A stretch of DNA of 64,000 nt from assembly GCA_023053545.1 (NCBI GenBank), contig JAKZAN010000005.1, positions 3,596,001-3,660,000 of the forward strand, read 5' to 3'. The translations under genes were made by a program, and so were the position numbers. The notes beneath the pieces are model-generated. The model had not been told where the DNA came from. It did no database searches and was given only the letters and a program-made list of their open reading frames with translations. Of the stretch, positions 22,504 to 37,527 are shown in pieces. Numbering within the stretch: position 1 is the first letter of the stretch; each line of letters starts with the position of its first letter. The DNA comes from Lepidurus packardi (lineage: Eukaryota; Arthropoda; Branchiopoda; Notostraca; Triopsidae).

Positions 22504-25500
22504 CTTTGTCCCTAAGAAACTAAAAAAAATAAAAATCTGTTTTCGGCTCCCAGAGTTACAGGCCCTGGAAAGGCATGGGAAATCTGAAGTCATGTCTGTA
22601 GTGAACACTTCTCCAGCAACCTCTCAATATACGTTTGACAGAAGAGAACAGGTTGTCTTACCACATTCCCACACTCCTCCCCCCTCCCCCAAGCAAATAC
22701 AACAGCCACCCACAAAAAGGGATCTGTGCTTTGTCTCGCTACTACATCTCCGAAAGACGCTATCGGGTTACCTAAAAAGAAAAATCAGGTCCACAAGCGT
22801 AAATCGTTTCCGCAAGAAATCGTGCGAGGAAACGATGGCCATTCATCTCACCATAACTTGAGCCCATTCAGAAAGTCACCACCACTCCAGCTTTTTCGGG
22901 CTGCTCTCGCTGCCATGACTGGACTGTTTTTTCACACCTGTCCCACATCTTCTAATAAGTATGCCCCTTGCGTAAACACGTCCCTAAAAGATGGGCTAAA
23001 ATAGGGTCAATAATACAAGAGAGAGAAGATAACGATCCTTTCCCCCCCCTCTTCATTTCCGCTGTACAAGAGGCCTCACTTCTTGATTATAGAACGCAAA
23101 CATGGCGAGACAATTTTTACGCATTCAAGACCACAACTTTTGATAGGAAAACAAGGTGTTGGCTCCTCGAACCTTTAAGAGAATGGAAACCTTGTGGTCC
23201 ATCATCTTTTCGCATAGAGCACGTAACGGTCTATCTATGCTTCACGCAGCTGTCAACCCCGACGTCTTTCTCCCCCACAAAAAACTCCTATTCATCCCAC
23301 GCACCCAACGGAAGACGCTTTTCAATGGGAGTTTCTTTTTTATATAGCTATTTACATATGATTATAAAACAAATATACGACTGTCCAAGTTCTTTCTCCC
23401 AAGTCATCTTTATTTTCCGTTTTGTCTCCCCCCGTTGGATAAACAAGACAGAAAACTTACGCAATGATTCACTACCAAAAGGTCTTGGACCAAAAAAGAA
23501 AATAGATGGAAAAAATTAAGCTCTATAAAAAGTTACAGTCCCGCAAACCACGGGACAAAAAGCAAGCCCAAAAGTAAAAAAACCCTTTAATGTCCTTTCT
23601 CACAAACGGAGACGATCTGAGAAGCGTCTTGGAGGAGTCCAAAGGTAAGCGACTCGGGTTAACCTTGAGGAAGGGACAAAACTCTTGATGTATATAGGAA
23701 AGAAAACCGCACTGAGAGGAGAAGAACAGAGCCAGAGACGTTTTCTGCTGTAACTTTCGGGTCCGTCCATAAACTGGTCTGCCAGATAATGACTTTTGCC
23801 ACTGGTTAACATTGGGAAGTTGGCCCTGGAGGGCGCAAGACAATCATCCCATTGTCTTGTACTCTGCGGGAATGCTAGCTGAGCATATATACCTTCAGCG
23901 TCTCCTTCTTCCCGGTCCTGCCAAAAGGGCAAACCCCTTTTTCCCGAGATTGACCTCCAGCACGAAAGGGGTTTTGGGAGGCAAAAAAAGGAAAAAGGGG
24001 TGATTTTTCTCGCCAAATCAAATTGGGCGGACGTTAAAAGGCGATTGAAAACCTTTTGTTGACCGAACCGATGGGGTTTTGCTATCGTCAATCCAAATTT
24101 GAGAAGCTATTGTTACCAAAAACATCTTCCTGTTCCTCTGCTTCACCTCCTCCCCCTTTATCCCCTCTGCCACCCTCTTCCTATCTCCCCTAAAGCCAGG
24201 AAGATGATCTACCCCTCTTACAAGCTAGACAAGGCATGTCTTCGGAAACACACCAACAAGACTCTTCCTTTTCTTGTCATGTCCTTTTGCTTTTACCAGA
24301 AGACGACGAAGAGAAAAAGAAACAGCCCCGCGTGGGAAGCTAAGCGAGCCGTGAACCACACGTGTAAGTCGATTGCAAATGCACCTTCGGATGGTGTATA
24401 CCGTGCATATATATGAATGTGTGTCTGTGTGTGTGAACCTCGCCACCAAGATAACGAAGAAGGACAATATGCACCAAGTTCGCTCAATTTTCACACGGAA
24501 CTAACCTCCGACCTGACATTTACTCTTCTAACTACTTTTCAACCCAAACACACACTGCTTCAAACAGGAAGCTCTGACCTCCTCCCCTCAATGCAAACAC
24601 TTCTAAAGAGTCCACAAAAAATGAAATAAGGTGAGAACTAAAGGTAAGAAACTCGCCGCCTTGAAACCGTATTTCTCTCTGCCTCTCAGATTATCCTGCT
24701 ACTCGGCTCAATTTAATCTCGAGAAATTAGTTGACAAGCGCGAACAAGGGGTTTGCTTTGCCAAGAAAAACACCAACCCTGATGGCCACAAACGGTTGAA
24801 TTTTTTATTCTTTCTCTCTCTCGTTCTCGCCTCCTCCCCCTCACTTTCCCGCCAGAATGAGCACATCCCCTATGTGTGTATGTGTGTCCAGTTTGACTCG
24901 AAAAGCGTCCAGGCCCGGAAGGAACCCCAGCATTGTTAGTGGGGGGCAAACAACTTATGTGCCTCATTACCGACTTCAACTACAATAGACCATATATGTT
25001 CCTCATGAAACACTGCAACTCAAGTTTGCGTTCTATGTTGTCTAAAACCGCCCAGACTAACAACACAGCCTCATAATCTTACAAGTTGTGTTGAAACCCT
25101 CCTTTAAACTCCCCCATGCAATTCAATTACTCGACATTTCTCTTTGCCTTATCCTTTTCTTTTAGATTTTCTGTTTTCTCGGCCCGAAAAGAAGAACGAG
25201 AAGAAAATTCAGGGAAAAAGAAAGAAAGCAAAGTTGGCATACGTTTTATACTCTTCTAGCAGAGCAGGAGGCTGTTTGCTGGCAAAGGCAGCTGAACAGA
25301 TCTGTTCCCAACTCCTTGTCGTCGTCGACTTATCCTTCTTCGTGTCTTGGGTCGTTTTTCCCTAAAAATCCCAATCAAGTTATTGATCCTTGGCGACGTT
25401 GCCAGCCGTTTAAGTTAACCCCCTTTGCTTTTGGGCCCCGCGTTATTGATTGTCCTTATGCCGTTCTACACATTCCAACTTTGCAGTGTGCTACTCTTTT

Positions 25501-28500
25501 TAGCTCTTTTGCCCTCGATAAAAGTAAAAAAGAATTGAGCCTCCCCCTCTCAAACACTTGCCTTGTTTTTAAGTACGTTTATACGCCAAGTAAATACCCC
25601 CATACTGAACTCCTCCAAAACAGCTCAATAAAGGACCCCCCATTTTTTCAAATCCCCCAAGTTACAAGTAACAGCTCTAAAAAGCAAACAAAAAGAGACA
25701 AAAGGAGCCTTGATTGGCCCTCATCTCATCAACCGCACGACACTAGCACTCTTCCACCCAAAAGCACACCTTCTTTTCTGCCACCGGAAACTGTCAAGAT
25801 GCCGAGGGTCACAAGACAACCTATCCTCTCCACCATTTTCTTTTACCCCCAAAAAATATGAAAAAACCCTTCTTCCTCCCGAACATCCCACAGATTGTGA
25901 CGATCACCCATTTAAAAGCCTTCCTTTTTTGAAAAATAAAATAGAATAAAATAAATAGAAAGCCATGGCCAACAAGCTAGACGAAACGCTCGCTTCATTG
26001 CATCACCTGGGCAGTGGTGTGTCTCCCTTCCCTATTTGGCATCGATACAACACTCGCCCATGCCAAACACCCGCATCTCACAACCTGTACGTGTGCAACC
26101 ACCAGGTGTGCAGCTGAACACATTAAGGAACAAAAAACGTTAATAAAAAGCACAAAAAAAGATACTAAAAGGCAAAAATAATACAATAAATCAAATATTA
26201 AGCAAAACAGTTTTCAAGTTCCAAGTATGCTGGGCGCATAAGTCAAAGAGTCACGGAGTTGGTTAGTTTAAGGGAAACCGTTTATAGGGGACGAATGACG
26301 GATGACCGCGTCGTCCTGGAGTTTCTCAATCAATCAGGGATTTTTAAGGCGGCATTGTATATAGAAGACGACGCTTTTGCATAGTAAAAACTTGACTTGG
26401 TCTCGATCTAGGAAGTCCTGTGCTATTGGGCAAAAAGGGACGGAAGACGTCTACATTTCCAGGTTCCAGGCTGGACGTGGAAAAGGGATGAAGGATGGAC
26501 AACACATGGCTGTCACCCCCACCCCACCCCCCTCTCTAGGCAATCTGCGCGACACATGGATGTATCCATGAGGAATTAGGCGACAGAGACTACGAAGTCG
26601 GCACCGTCATCTACCCTGTTACTATACCTCGCTGTTCCGAGTTAAGACTCTCTCAAGAAACTTTGGCTCTTCTGCTTTCTGTTTTTTCTTTTTGGTTGAA
26701 TCTTTCTCGCTCTTGAAAACCTCGTCATCAAATTACCACGACGAGGGCGTGGGAAGGGCCTCACTCCATTCTCACCCATCTCCGCCAAAGCCCAAGACCC
26801 CCAAAGCCTTTGCATATTCTGGAAGCTCCCTGTGACTTGTATTGGGCTCCTAAAGCTAACTTGCCTTTTGCCCTCTACACAGTTGCAGACTGAGATAATT
26901 ATAAGCACCCGGCAACAACCCGTTTTCAATTAGAACTCGTACTCCACACACTACTACTCTTACAACTACCCTTCATACACATATACAAAACGACACCCGG
27001 ATTGGCTTCAAAGTCGACTCCAGCTTCCAATCCCAAACCACTACCTTACGCCACATCCACCCCCACCCCACATCCACCCCAGCAATCCCAACTTGAGCAA
27101 AGTTAAAAGAGAACAGAAGAAAACTACCTCAAACTTCGGCATAGAAAAAAAAACTCAATTTTCGGTATGTATAAGAAAACACCGATCCAATCTTGCTGGG
27201 TGTGTGGGGGAGGGGGGGGATTTTGGGGAGGGGACGGAAAAGCGTCCGCTTTTGCACTGCATTGGCTTAGGAATGTAAAGACACCGATGGGACAAACGTA
27301 ATAAAAATGGAAAAAGGAAGAACCAGGACAATAGCCTTTCTATATACAAACCATGCATTTCACTTGCTTGCGACTAGAAATTCAAAAAAAAAAAATTCGC
27401 TTTCGTCCTCATCTTCTTCCCCACATGCCAAAAAGAACAAAAAATACTTGTCTCTTCTTCCCCTGCCCCCCCTTTTTTATTGTATTGCCTATGCAAATAA
27501 GGGTCAAATGCACTTCGGCAATAGTTGACTTGCAACCAGCGGTGCCGTCTTCTTTCATTCCTCACAAGCCCAAAACTCCAAGGTGGGGCCCCTGGCCTAT
27601 CTTCTCCATCTCTCTCTCCCCGACTTGTTACACACACACACATAACAACATCATAGCACCATTACCCAGGCACATTTCCTTTCAAACGTGGCGCACTGGA
27701 CTCTTCCCTAGCGCCGCACCTTTTCTGTATACATTTTCCGTCAACTTTTTTCCCTGGTTCTTACTTGTGACCTGTCTTCTTTCTTTTTTCCTGTCTTCTT
27801 CTTTTTAAGCCGTATTCAGATGCATATATGGCATGTCTCCTGTCGTTTTCGCTTCTCTCCCCTTCCCCCTCCATTTCTCCCTCCACATGCCATGTCGCCA
27901 AGCCCCTCTTTTCGAGCTCATGCATATCTGCATATCTCCATACTGAAACACGATTTCGAACAATCATAGCTCTTGTTGGCCCAGGATAATGTCCTTATAT
28001 CTTGTCACTTGCCTGGCTTCCTATTGTCGCCTTGCACGCTCCATTCGGCTGTCCTTTATTCGGACACGACCCTCATTCAGTGCAAAGGGGTTTGAACGAC
28101 AGAAGCCTTACACCTTATGTAAGTGTCGTCCATCGGAAATCCTGACTTGATATTAGAGCCACACGTTGTTTGCACAGATAGATCCCTTTTCCTGTTTATT
28201 TTTTTATTTTTTAAGAGCCTGGCAAACTCTAATGCTGTTACTCCTTCCGTGTTCCTGGCAGAGGTTTCCAGAAGGGGAAACACAGCATTAATTGGATATG
28301 CAAATATTGAAGTTCAAGATTCCTTACGGGGTTTTTCGTGCGATCTCTGCCACATATGTGTATGTGTTTGTGTGAAATTAAGGAACTAGGGCTGGGTGGC
28401 ATAATATTTACATAATCATAAATTTAATGCTCTAACGGGGGAAATCAAACGATAACAATAATTAAAGACAAAGCGAGAATATTAAAACTCAATAAAAAAC

Positions 28501-30573
28501 GTCACCCTTTCCTTGTTTTCCAAATTAAAGAAGATTTTCGCAGATTGAAGAAGATACAAAAACAAGAAAAGAAAAGACAGGACACTGACAAACTACTTGA
28601 ACCATTAAATAATCAAATCCCTTTTTCGCTGGCTCTTGACGAGAGACTGGTATAAGGTCAACTTGAAGAATAGCAGCTAAATTGGTTCGTGCAACTCCCA
28701 CGGGCTCATTAAAGAATAACTGGATTTTTTTGGAGAATATACGCTTTTTTCCAAGCCTGAGTCATCCCCAAACACCCCAACTTTGTGACGGTATTGGGAC
28801 ATTCACACTGTCTTGTAGAAGGTAATTGCAATCGTTAATGCTCTGAGTCGTGTCGTCCAGCAATAAGGATTGACCCCGCCCCCCCTTGCTTGCCAACACA
28901 ATTGAATTACGTGAATGGTGACGAAGAGTTGGGAACCTTTGCAGACCCTATTCAATCCTTTTCACCTATAGAGAACAGGTTCTCCAGACTTCCCCAGGCT
29001 CCCAGCCTTTCTGGCTGTGCTGAGACACTGCCTTATAAGCAATTACCCTGGGGAATTGGCACCATTTTACTCCCGTACCGCCTTTTCAATGCAGCTTCCA
29101 ACTGAACTCCTTTTATTTTCCCATGGAAATAAAAAAAAGTCACCTAAAAATCCTTCCTAATTCATCGTGTCTTTTTGTCAAGTTCTGGACAGGACTCCCC
29201 CCAAAAAGAAAGACTCCTTCCAAAAAAAGCATCAAGGTTCCACTTCATTCATATGTCGAAAGGAAAAAGCTTTTGCATGGCTTGGCGATGCCTAACCGAT
29301 CTTTACGAGCCTAGTCTGTGGGCACTGACTCCTTCCCATCTTTTTCTTGGCAATCCGTTGGAATAGCTCCATCCTTCTTCTTACCCCGGCCAGTTTTTGC
29401 CGCCAAGAGGAAATGATCGAGAAACAGACAAAAGTTTTGTTCGTTTTAAAAAGGAAGAAAAAATACATTGTTTTACAGTAAGAAAAAACTCTTTCTCGTC
29501 ATATCTTCGAAAAATTTTGACTTAAAAATCCAATGAGGTAAGTCATAATTGCGTCGTAAGTTGGGGGTGGGGCAATTTGACTATTTTAAATGATCTTCTC
29601 CAACATAAACCAGAATATTATTTCAATAATTTATCAATTTTATTAGCTGAACTTCTTTACACTTTACCATCAAAACCTGTGATGTTCTGCATGTGTGGTT
29701 TAATCTGTGCGGGACCATGGACCTCCAGCAGAAGAGTGGTGTGTTGGATCAATAGTGAAGGGTGAAAAGACACGGCTCTAGGGACCGTCACATCCACCGC
29801 GGACGTGAACGAGGAACGGGATGGGCTTTTCCGGGAAGCCTCCCCAGAAAAGAAATCTTTAAAAATAATGCATTTCCCTGCAGTCCTGATTTTTCCCCAT
29901 TTGATTCCGTCTACGCCGCGTCAATCGCAACCTGTCCTCATCGCTTCCTCGCTACCAGAACTTTGTGGTCACCCATGAATAGCGATTCAAATGTGTCAGG
30001 GCATCCCCTCCTTCGCCTTTGCTTTCCGTATCCATTTCAATTTCAAGCAAATCGTTTTCCAAAAGTCATGACGCGACAATTGTCTTGGCTTGTTTTTACC
30101 TATGTGTATGTGTTTGTGCACATCCTCTGACTCTCACGTTCAATGCGTGGCTGTGATTAAAATCCAGCCAAACCTCCCAGAGGTTAAGGTCAACCCCCCA
30201 GAAAAAAGGGAAAGCCAACGGGGTTTTCCTCCACATGCAAATGAAGGCGCTGTATAGCGTCACACGTCTATATCTACACGTATCCCACCACCGCACCACC
30301 TGTGCCCCTCAAATTTGCTCTTTTCAACTCGCGTCTCTCGCTCTCTCCCAAAACGAGCTAGCAATCCTATACTGTCGTGTCCGTAGCCTCTGGGGAGAAG
30401 CCACGTTGAAACTAACATGTTGCATATAGCAACAACTCGGGCCAGAAGCAACACTTGAAACCCCGAAGACGACGAATAACGTCTTGGGTACGTTAGAACG
30501 CGATAAAAACCAAACAGGTAAAAAGGTGAAGGTGAGACAGCACAGGGCACACCACCTTGCGCACTTCCGGCCC

Positions 30574-30591
30574 CATCATCATCATCATCAT
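30574..30591 (+). repeat. (CAT)6 microsatellite
   Basis: Six perfect CAT units. Confidence 0.95.
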
Positions 30592-33500
30592 TGTCGTTTG
30601 TGTTAGCCTCCAGCCCTCAAAAAGCTTTTTATTATTTTTTTACTGCTTGCTTGCTTACTGCTGCTCGTTTCTGGGGGAACCTCGAGTCACCTCCAGGCTC
30701 GTCTTTCTCAAAAACTCAAGAAACAAAACAAGATAAAAGAAACAGCAGGATTCACGAAAAAAAAGAGAATAGCTTACCTGGTTACCAACTCTACGCTCGG
30801 ACGCTCCCATGTCTCTTGTATTTTTTAGTTTCTCTAGTCTACTTTATTTGTCTGTACTTGAGTGCTCTAATGTAGACCACATCAAGAGAAGAGGACAGGG
30901 TTGACCTTTCTAAGGCCAATTCCATAGCTCCGTGAGGGAAAATTCCCCTTGCAAATTAACCCAAAGTACCCTCTTCGTGTAGAGCACATAAAGCAGCATC
31001 AACACCAAGAAAAGAAATATTACATAACCGGTTTTGGGGAACTAACTCGACAGCTAGCGTCGGTTTCGACGTCAACGACTGCCTTAAAACTTGCTATTCA
31101 CTTACCATCGTTTCTCCTTCCCTTTATCACATAGAACTCAGCTTTCGAGCGGGAGGCTACATGTTTTTCTTATTTTAAAAGTGGACATAAATAAACAATG
31201 GCACATTTAATATGCAAATTAAGCACATCCTACTCAGATGTTCATTTGACTCTTGGAATTATCCGATTTTGTTGCACAATTATTAGCCCTTTTAACACCG
31301 CACAAGACAGCTGAGCTTCCAGTAATATCGTTCTTATGGAAACAACGATTTTCATGTCTACAATGAATTCTTCTGTTTAAAACCAAAAGTGCGCGCTTAA
31401 AAAAAAGATGGCAATAATGAATATGAAAGCGGGCAAGTGAACTCGCCCCTTTCACGCATCTCCATGACGAGTTTCTTCCACCTATTCCAGCTCATTCAAG
31501 CTTTGCTGCTAGAGGCCATCACAACTTTTTTCACTTTACTTACTTTTCCTTTAAAGAGAAAAGCGAACAATTCCTTTACTATTTACCAAGATCCCAAGCG
31601 TTTCTTCACGGAACGGTGCATACGCGCCGTCTCAAGTGACTTGAATCCTATGGAGTAGACGTACCGGAGATTTTTTTTTAGCCTATCGGGAAACTTGTCC
31701 AGCGAAATGACTTTGCGTTTTTTTTTTTATCGTAACCCCCAAAACTTGCACTCCTAATTTTCCTACTTTTTTCCAGGTGAAGGGAGAGAGCTGTATAGGT
31801 CTTGGTTCTTCTTCAAGTGGAACGCAGAGAAGCACGAAGGTATAGCACTATGAAGGGAGGGGTCAAGTGCTCTATCTATACGTTTAGGCTCTACGTAGGG
31901 AAAAAGGAAAAAAGGGAATTGACACCCGTTCCCAAACCCCTTCACCGAGTTCTATTTGCAGGATTGTCTTTGATAGGACAAGACTTGAACTCTGGAACCG
32001 ACATTAAGCGTGACAGCTTCTTTCCTAATAGCTTATAAGCCTTTAGCTTAAGCCTTGCCTGCATCAAACTTGGACCTGGTATGTAGTGTACTCAAGGAAG
32101 ATCCTCGGCGAGCCGAAAAAAAAAAGAATTTGTGCCAAAGTTGCGAGCTTCATAAAAATATTACAGCTTTTCATTTACCATAAAAAAAAGTTTTCAACCC
32201 TCATTCCCCCCTCCTCCCATACGCCAAAATGGTAAGTTAGGGGCTCAAGGCAGCTATAAGTGATCTTTTTTCTTGTCTCACAAGAAGCGGCATCGCTGCA
32301 CAAAAATGTGTTGGACAACTCTTCTTAACTTCCAAAATTATCTCCCAGCCTTCGTTGAGTGTATTTCAAAACTCGTCACGCGTGAGAAGAGCGGGTAATA
32401 AACCAACTTTGATTATTGAAACTCATTAGTGGTACCCAAGCATTGTCTTAATGAGTTGCATGTAAAACTGATAAAGAGGTTCCTCCTGTAGGTCTTCCGT
32501 TTTGATTGAAAACGACGACACCAACTTTCTTGGGGTGGGAAAAGCTTGGAGGGGGAAGGGAGGTGCATTGGGCGAAAACTTTGTCCCTTTTTAAGAGCAA
32601 GAGTACGCTCATTAAAACGGAGCCAACACGAGCTTTTATAGCTGCGAATTAAAAACTTCTCAGTTAAAATAGTGCCATAAGGAATTATTGCTGATGTTTG
32701 AGAGTTTAAGAGGCAAAAAGCCCCAAGACATTTTTAAACATAAATCCACACACAGCCGCTTTCGGGGTGGGCGAAATAGTTGCTGGCAACCTAAGCTATT
32801 GGGAAAGGCGGCCAAACTTGCTGTTGGTTACATTATATACATATCGAAAACAAGCGTCTTCGCCCGGGCGAACACAGAAGGTGATTTGAATGTAAAATTG
32901 TTCCAATGTGGAAACGAACTTTTGGGAGCAGTGCTCTGGAGAGACTTTAAAACTTTGTACAGATTGTTTACACCAACTTCGGCTTCCCTTTTAGGCTCTT
33001 CTAAGAAATACGAAAACGGAATTTGTTTCACTCCTATTGTATTTTTTATTTTATTTTTTAAAGCTTAGTTTCATGCAATCGACCTCTGACCCCTACAATG
33101 AAGCCACTTCAACGAGTACTACCTTAGTCTATAATAAATGTATTAAATCTTATTGCTATAGAAACTAGCACACATGTCATCTTAACAGAGGATGCTAACT
33201 TCTTTAGTGGGGTAGAGGGAGGAAAGGAGGAAGAGAAGGTGAATAGAAGAAAATCGTGAAAGCTCAACACTTACCAAGATGAACATTGACAAGAAGCTGC
33301 AGCAAAATCCATAATAGAGGTCTTCGAGTCCGTGATTCTGAAATAACACCCCGGTCTTCCATGATTAATCTGTTCGGGAAAGCACAGGTTGGTGGTTTGG
33401 ATATTTGCACAACAAGACAAACGGAATCTCTTTAACAACGCACACACACACAACTTCCAACCCCCCAAGTTATCTTTTTTTACTTAAAAAAAGGACGAAA

Positions 33501-35112
33501 AACTGGTGTTCATACACTTAAGCAGCCATACGTAATTCCAAATATTGAGGCTTTTCTTTGAAAAAAAAAATAAACTCAGGCACAAACGCAAGCCACACTC
33601 TCTGGCTTCCCAACCCAGCAAGAACACGTGCAGTTCCCACGAGCGAAAGTTTCCGGCATTCACTCGACGACGGCTGCAAGAAGACTGAAGCTGGGTAACG
33701 AACGCCTTGGTTAACGTGCCCCGGGTTGTGTCGGCAGGAGCGCGGCCAGCACCCCTCCCCAATCTTCGGACCTGCTCTCCCGTGTCAAAACTTGGCTATC
33801 GATTCTCATAATATAACATTCTTGGCATATTTTCGCATATTGAGCTTCATTCTTCCAAAACAGACCCCCCGGCTACTTCTATCGCCACCGCAAATATTCC
33901 AACGTCGGTATGAAATATGTGGTGCTTCTTTGCAATGATATTTGCAAACTCGTTTTATTGACTCGTTTGAACAGTGAACTTGTCAGCAACTTTTCGATAC
34001 CATTTAACCTTCTCCTCTAGTATTCAAATTATGCATATGCACTCCTCTCGAGTTGGGTTCGTATATCTTATACATATACATGCTAACGAGAACATGAAAT
34101 TAGACTCAACAAGTTTGTGTCTAACTATGTCAACTTGAGCCAGCGCAGACAGCGTTTTATTTGTAAGAAGTTTATGTAAAAAGGAGGCATGAATAGAAAA
34201 GGGAACTAAAATAAAAGGCCAAATAGCATTATGAAGTGAACGTGATGTACTAGAAACTGGGCAATTATTACAATTGTTAGGCGGCATGCTACTTGAGGAC
34301 ATATGTGAAATGTCCAGGGGGGACATGCAATCAAGTTGTGCTTTTGTGTTTAAGTTTTGAGTGAAGACCCAGAGCTGGAACGCGGTAAAAGAAAATGATG
34401 ATGAGATAGGTAGGGCAACAAGAGCTTCTGCAGCTTCTCATTAACTCCCCCCCCCTCCCTGCGTCACTTGTAATCTGCATCTCTAGTGTATATCATTGGC
34501 TTGACTTTAAAAAAGCGAGGGGGACCACATTTGTGTCAGCCGCTGGCTAAACGATTTCAGGCTACTGTATATAATACATATGCAAAGGCTGGGGATACGA
34601 GGATCCTGGGACGCTGGGGAAGTGGCATTCAATGAGATAATTGCTCTGCTGCGAAATGCAGGCGACAAAATTGTGGATGGGGAAGCAAAAGAGCGTCTAA
34701 CCCTCGTTTAGCTCGCCAAGAACTGGGATGAGAAATTCACACGAAACCAACCTCATGGCTGGGGTATCTCTCCGATGCTCTTTCTTTCCCCTTACTGAAA
34801 TTTACAGAAGAAACGAAACGGACGCGACAGTTGGCAGAGCGTTTTCTACAATTGCTTCTTTTGCATCTCCCCTTCGCTGGTCTATAAGCTCGCCCATAAG
34901 ACAGTTGGTGTGTGCAGTTGAGCGCCAGAATGAATTTTTCCTTCCTTTCTTGATTAGCCGCGAACCCTTCTAACGTCCCCGTTCCAGCCGTTTCAAAGCG
35001 CGCATTAATTTCCCATTTACTAATTTGGGAAAAGGTGTAGGAACGGGACCCACACACACTCACGTACACGTACCGGACCAAGAAGCCAGAGTGTTTCTAA
35101 GGAGTTTTAGTT

Positions 35113-35130
35113 CAGCACTACATAGTGCTG
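35113..35130. repeat. Hairpin next to a TTTAAA end-like sequence
   Basis: CAGCACTA and TAGTGCTG are perfect 8-bp arms around CA. They are followed by GCGTTTCCCCTTTAAAAG. Read from the other strand this gives TTAAAGGGGAAACGC, which fits the TTAAAGGRR end motif of Kolobok/T2 elements. No partner end was found. Confidence 0.5.
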
Positions 35131-36124
35131 GCGTTTCCCCTTTAAAAGTCAAACTCACTCTCGAGCTCTTCTACCGTGACCAAATATCATAAAAATGCGG
35201 GTCAATTTGTCCGCCCCGACCTGGTATCCACCAAATTGACCCAAAAGACTTTTTTCCCTCTCCACACACCCAACCCCCCAAGCTAAATGGTTTGCTCTCT
35301 CCGGAAAATCTTGCAGATAAATTAGTTTGGCAAAAACAAAGCAAGCAATTCTATAGCAACCCAACTGAACTGAGGGAGGAGAAAAACTCAAACAGTTTGG
35401 GTCTCGCAATTCCTTTTTTTTATATCTTTAAATATATTTCGCTTTTCGCTTCAAGGAAAGATGGTGCGATGGAACAAAATTTCTTCTTAATTAAGCACTC
35501 CGCCCTTTGGACGTTTTATTCCCCTTGAATTCTCTCGGAGAAAGGAAATACCCTTATTGGAGAACCTCAAACTGGGAAATTGTCACGTGTGATTTGAAGA
35601 TCGTCAACTTATAAGAACTTTTTTTTAGCAGTTCTATGCTGCTTGTGCGCTTTCTAGCGTTGAATTGACTCAAAGTAGAAAACCCAGCATCTCTAACTCT
35701 CCTTTTTTGTGGTCAATTTTTTTGTCCTATAACACAAATACGAACGTAGATTTTAAAAACCTCTATGTGCAGGGTAAAGCTAGGCTGATTCGCTTTCAAA
35801 ATGCTTAGCTCGTACCCTCGATTTGCATAACCATGATAATGTCCTCGGTTAGATCAAATTGGATCGCGGCAAGGCACTGCGCTCGTGCTTCTGCTGCAGG
35901 AAGAGAAGAGAGGCTGGCTGGGAACAAGCCCCAAAGTCCTCTCGTCCTGTAATAGGGAGACAGTTCGAGCATACACAAGGCCTGTCATGTGTTTGCTAAC
36001 CTCAAAAAGGCATAAAAAATGCGTTTTTCTTTATTTACAGCGTTATTTCTTATGCATCAAGGTATTTTTTTCCTGTAGAGAGGTTTGGACTTGGGATTTC
36101 AAGCAAAGTCTTCCTACTAGCAGC

Positions 36125-36150
36125 AGGATGCCCCGGAAATTGGGCATCCT
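36125..36150. repeat. Hairpin, 9-bp stem
   Basis: AGGATGCCC (36125-36133) pairs with GGGCATCCT (36142-36150) across an 8-nt loop, CGGAAATT. Confidence 0.75.
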
Positions 36151-37527
36151 TTAAACATGACTTTAGAGAGTAAGAACAACGTTATTTTTCTCTTGCAAGG
36201 TAAAAACCCCGCAGCTACATTACGGAATCCTTCTAGAGTGCGGAAACAAGCAAGTTAACGGACACACAGAGAGAGGTAACATGAATAAAAAATGGCGTCG
36301 CCATCAAAACACCCACAACGCATCCTACACGTTCATACTTTGATATTACTGGCACCCCAAAGGAAACAAAAAGAAATAAAAATGTTTGCTATTAAGACTC
36401 GTTGCGGACTTCTTTGCTGTTTGAAGACTGCCTTTTTGGCTTTATTTTAGCTTCTTTTACGACATCCATCAGGTAAAGTGCGTCTGGTGTGTGTGTGTGC
36501 GTCTGTATATGTGTGAGTTGTTTATAGAGTTATGGGGATGCTGCTTGGTGCTGGCAACGGAGGGAAATGCAGCTTACGGCTCCCAAAGTGGATAACACAT
36601 AGGCCGGTTTCATAGAGCCATTAAGGTTCAAGCCAACGTCAGCATCTCGCTATGAAGCTATATTTGCTTTCGATACCGTACCCCAAAGCGTCTAACCGCT
36701 ATGCAGATGAGGCGTAAAGCAATATGCACCAAACCATTCAAAATTGCCCTGCTTATAATTCCAAGCATAGGACGATCTCTCCCCCCTTCTCTTGCCGTCT
36801 TTATTCTCGTCAAAAAAGACCGGAGATGGTATCAAATGGCAAAATAAAAGCCCTATGGACTGCTTAAGCTTTTAGGTATAGCTTTGGAAAATTTTCATTG
36901 AAAGTGAAGACGGCGCAACGCCTACAAATCCTGAGCAATAGTTTTGGGTACAGTTTCATCCTCCAAAACGCCCCTCCTTTTTCCACAAAAACTCAATACG
37001 TAACTTCTTCTTTTCAAGTCCAATCTGTTTTCGTATACTTATTTTTGACCGTTTTTTTCTTTGTCAGCTGCTGAAGGTATCGCCCCCTGAAATGGTCATA
37101 TTGTCATGCCATATTCGAATTTATGCAAACCTGACGTAATATTTTTAGCCTCGTTTTCCCCCCCTCATGAGCCTTGACAGCACACAACAGACGTGTCTTT
37201 GCCTCTTCCATGTTATTTTGAAAAGTAACGAACTTTGGAAAACGCGATGCTCTAATGGGTTTTCATTCGTTGCCTTAAAGTTGTTTACCAAAAACGCCAA
37301 CTCCAAGCACTAACAAGGCAACTACTTAAAAGGCTTTAAAGCTCTTCTGCTCTCCGCGCTCTTCTAAGCGTTTTAAAGTTGACGCGCGCCGAAAAGCGGG
37401 AACAAGAACTTTGTTGTCAATCATATAAAGATAAAGCATTTCATTTTCCCAGCCCGGGGACAGCAATATAAACTCCAACATCGGTAGACGGCGTCGACGG
37501 TACTTCAAAATCTTTGAGGTCATTCCT

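Larger units (their letters stand above)
21115..37527. other. Non-coding stretch, gene desert
   Basis: Pyrimidine-rich sequence with many short T, A and C runs and CA-type patches (22260-22280, 24417-24435, 27630-27645). The largest open frame (181 codons at 25316-25861) is P/S/T-rich and has no domain. The part at 33950-34330 is AT-richer and less homopolymeric, which may mark an old repeat I cannot name. Confidence 0.45.

Noticed and set aside
34024-34326. 100-codon minus-strand frame in an AT-richer segment that looked like an old retroelement or LINE piece
   Set aside because: No reverse transcriptase, endonuclease or other family motif is visible and no ends or tail were found.
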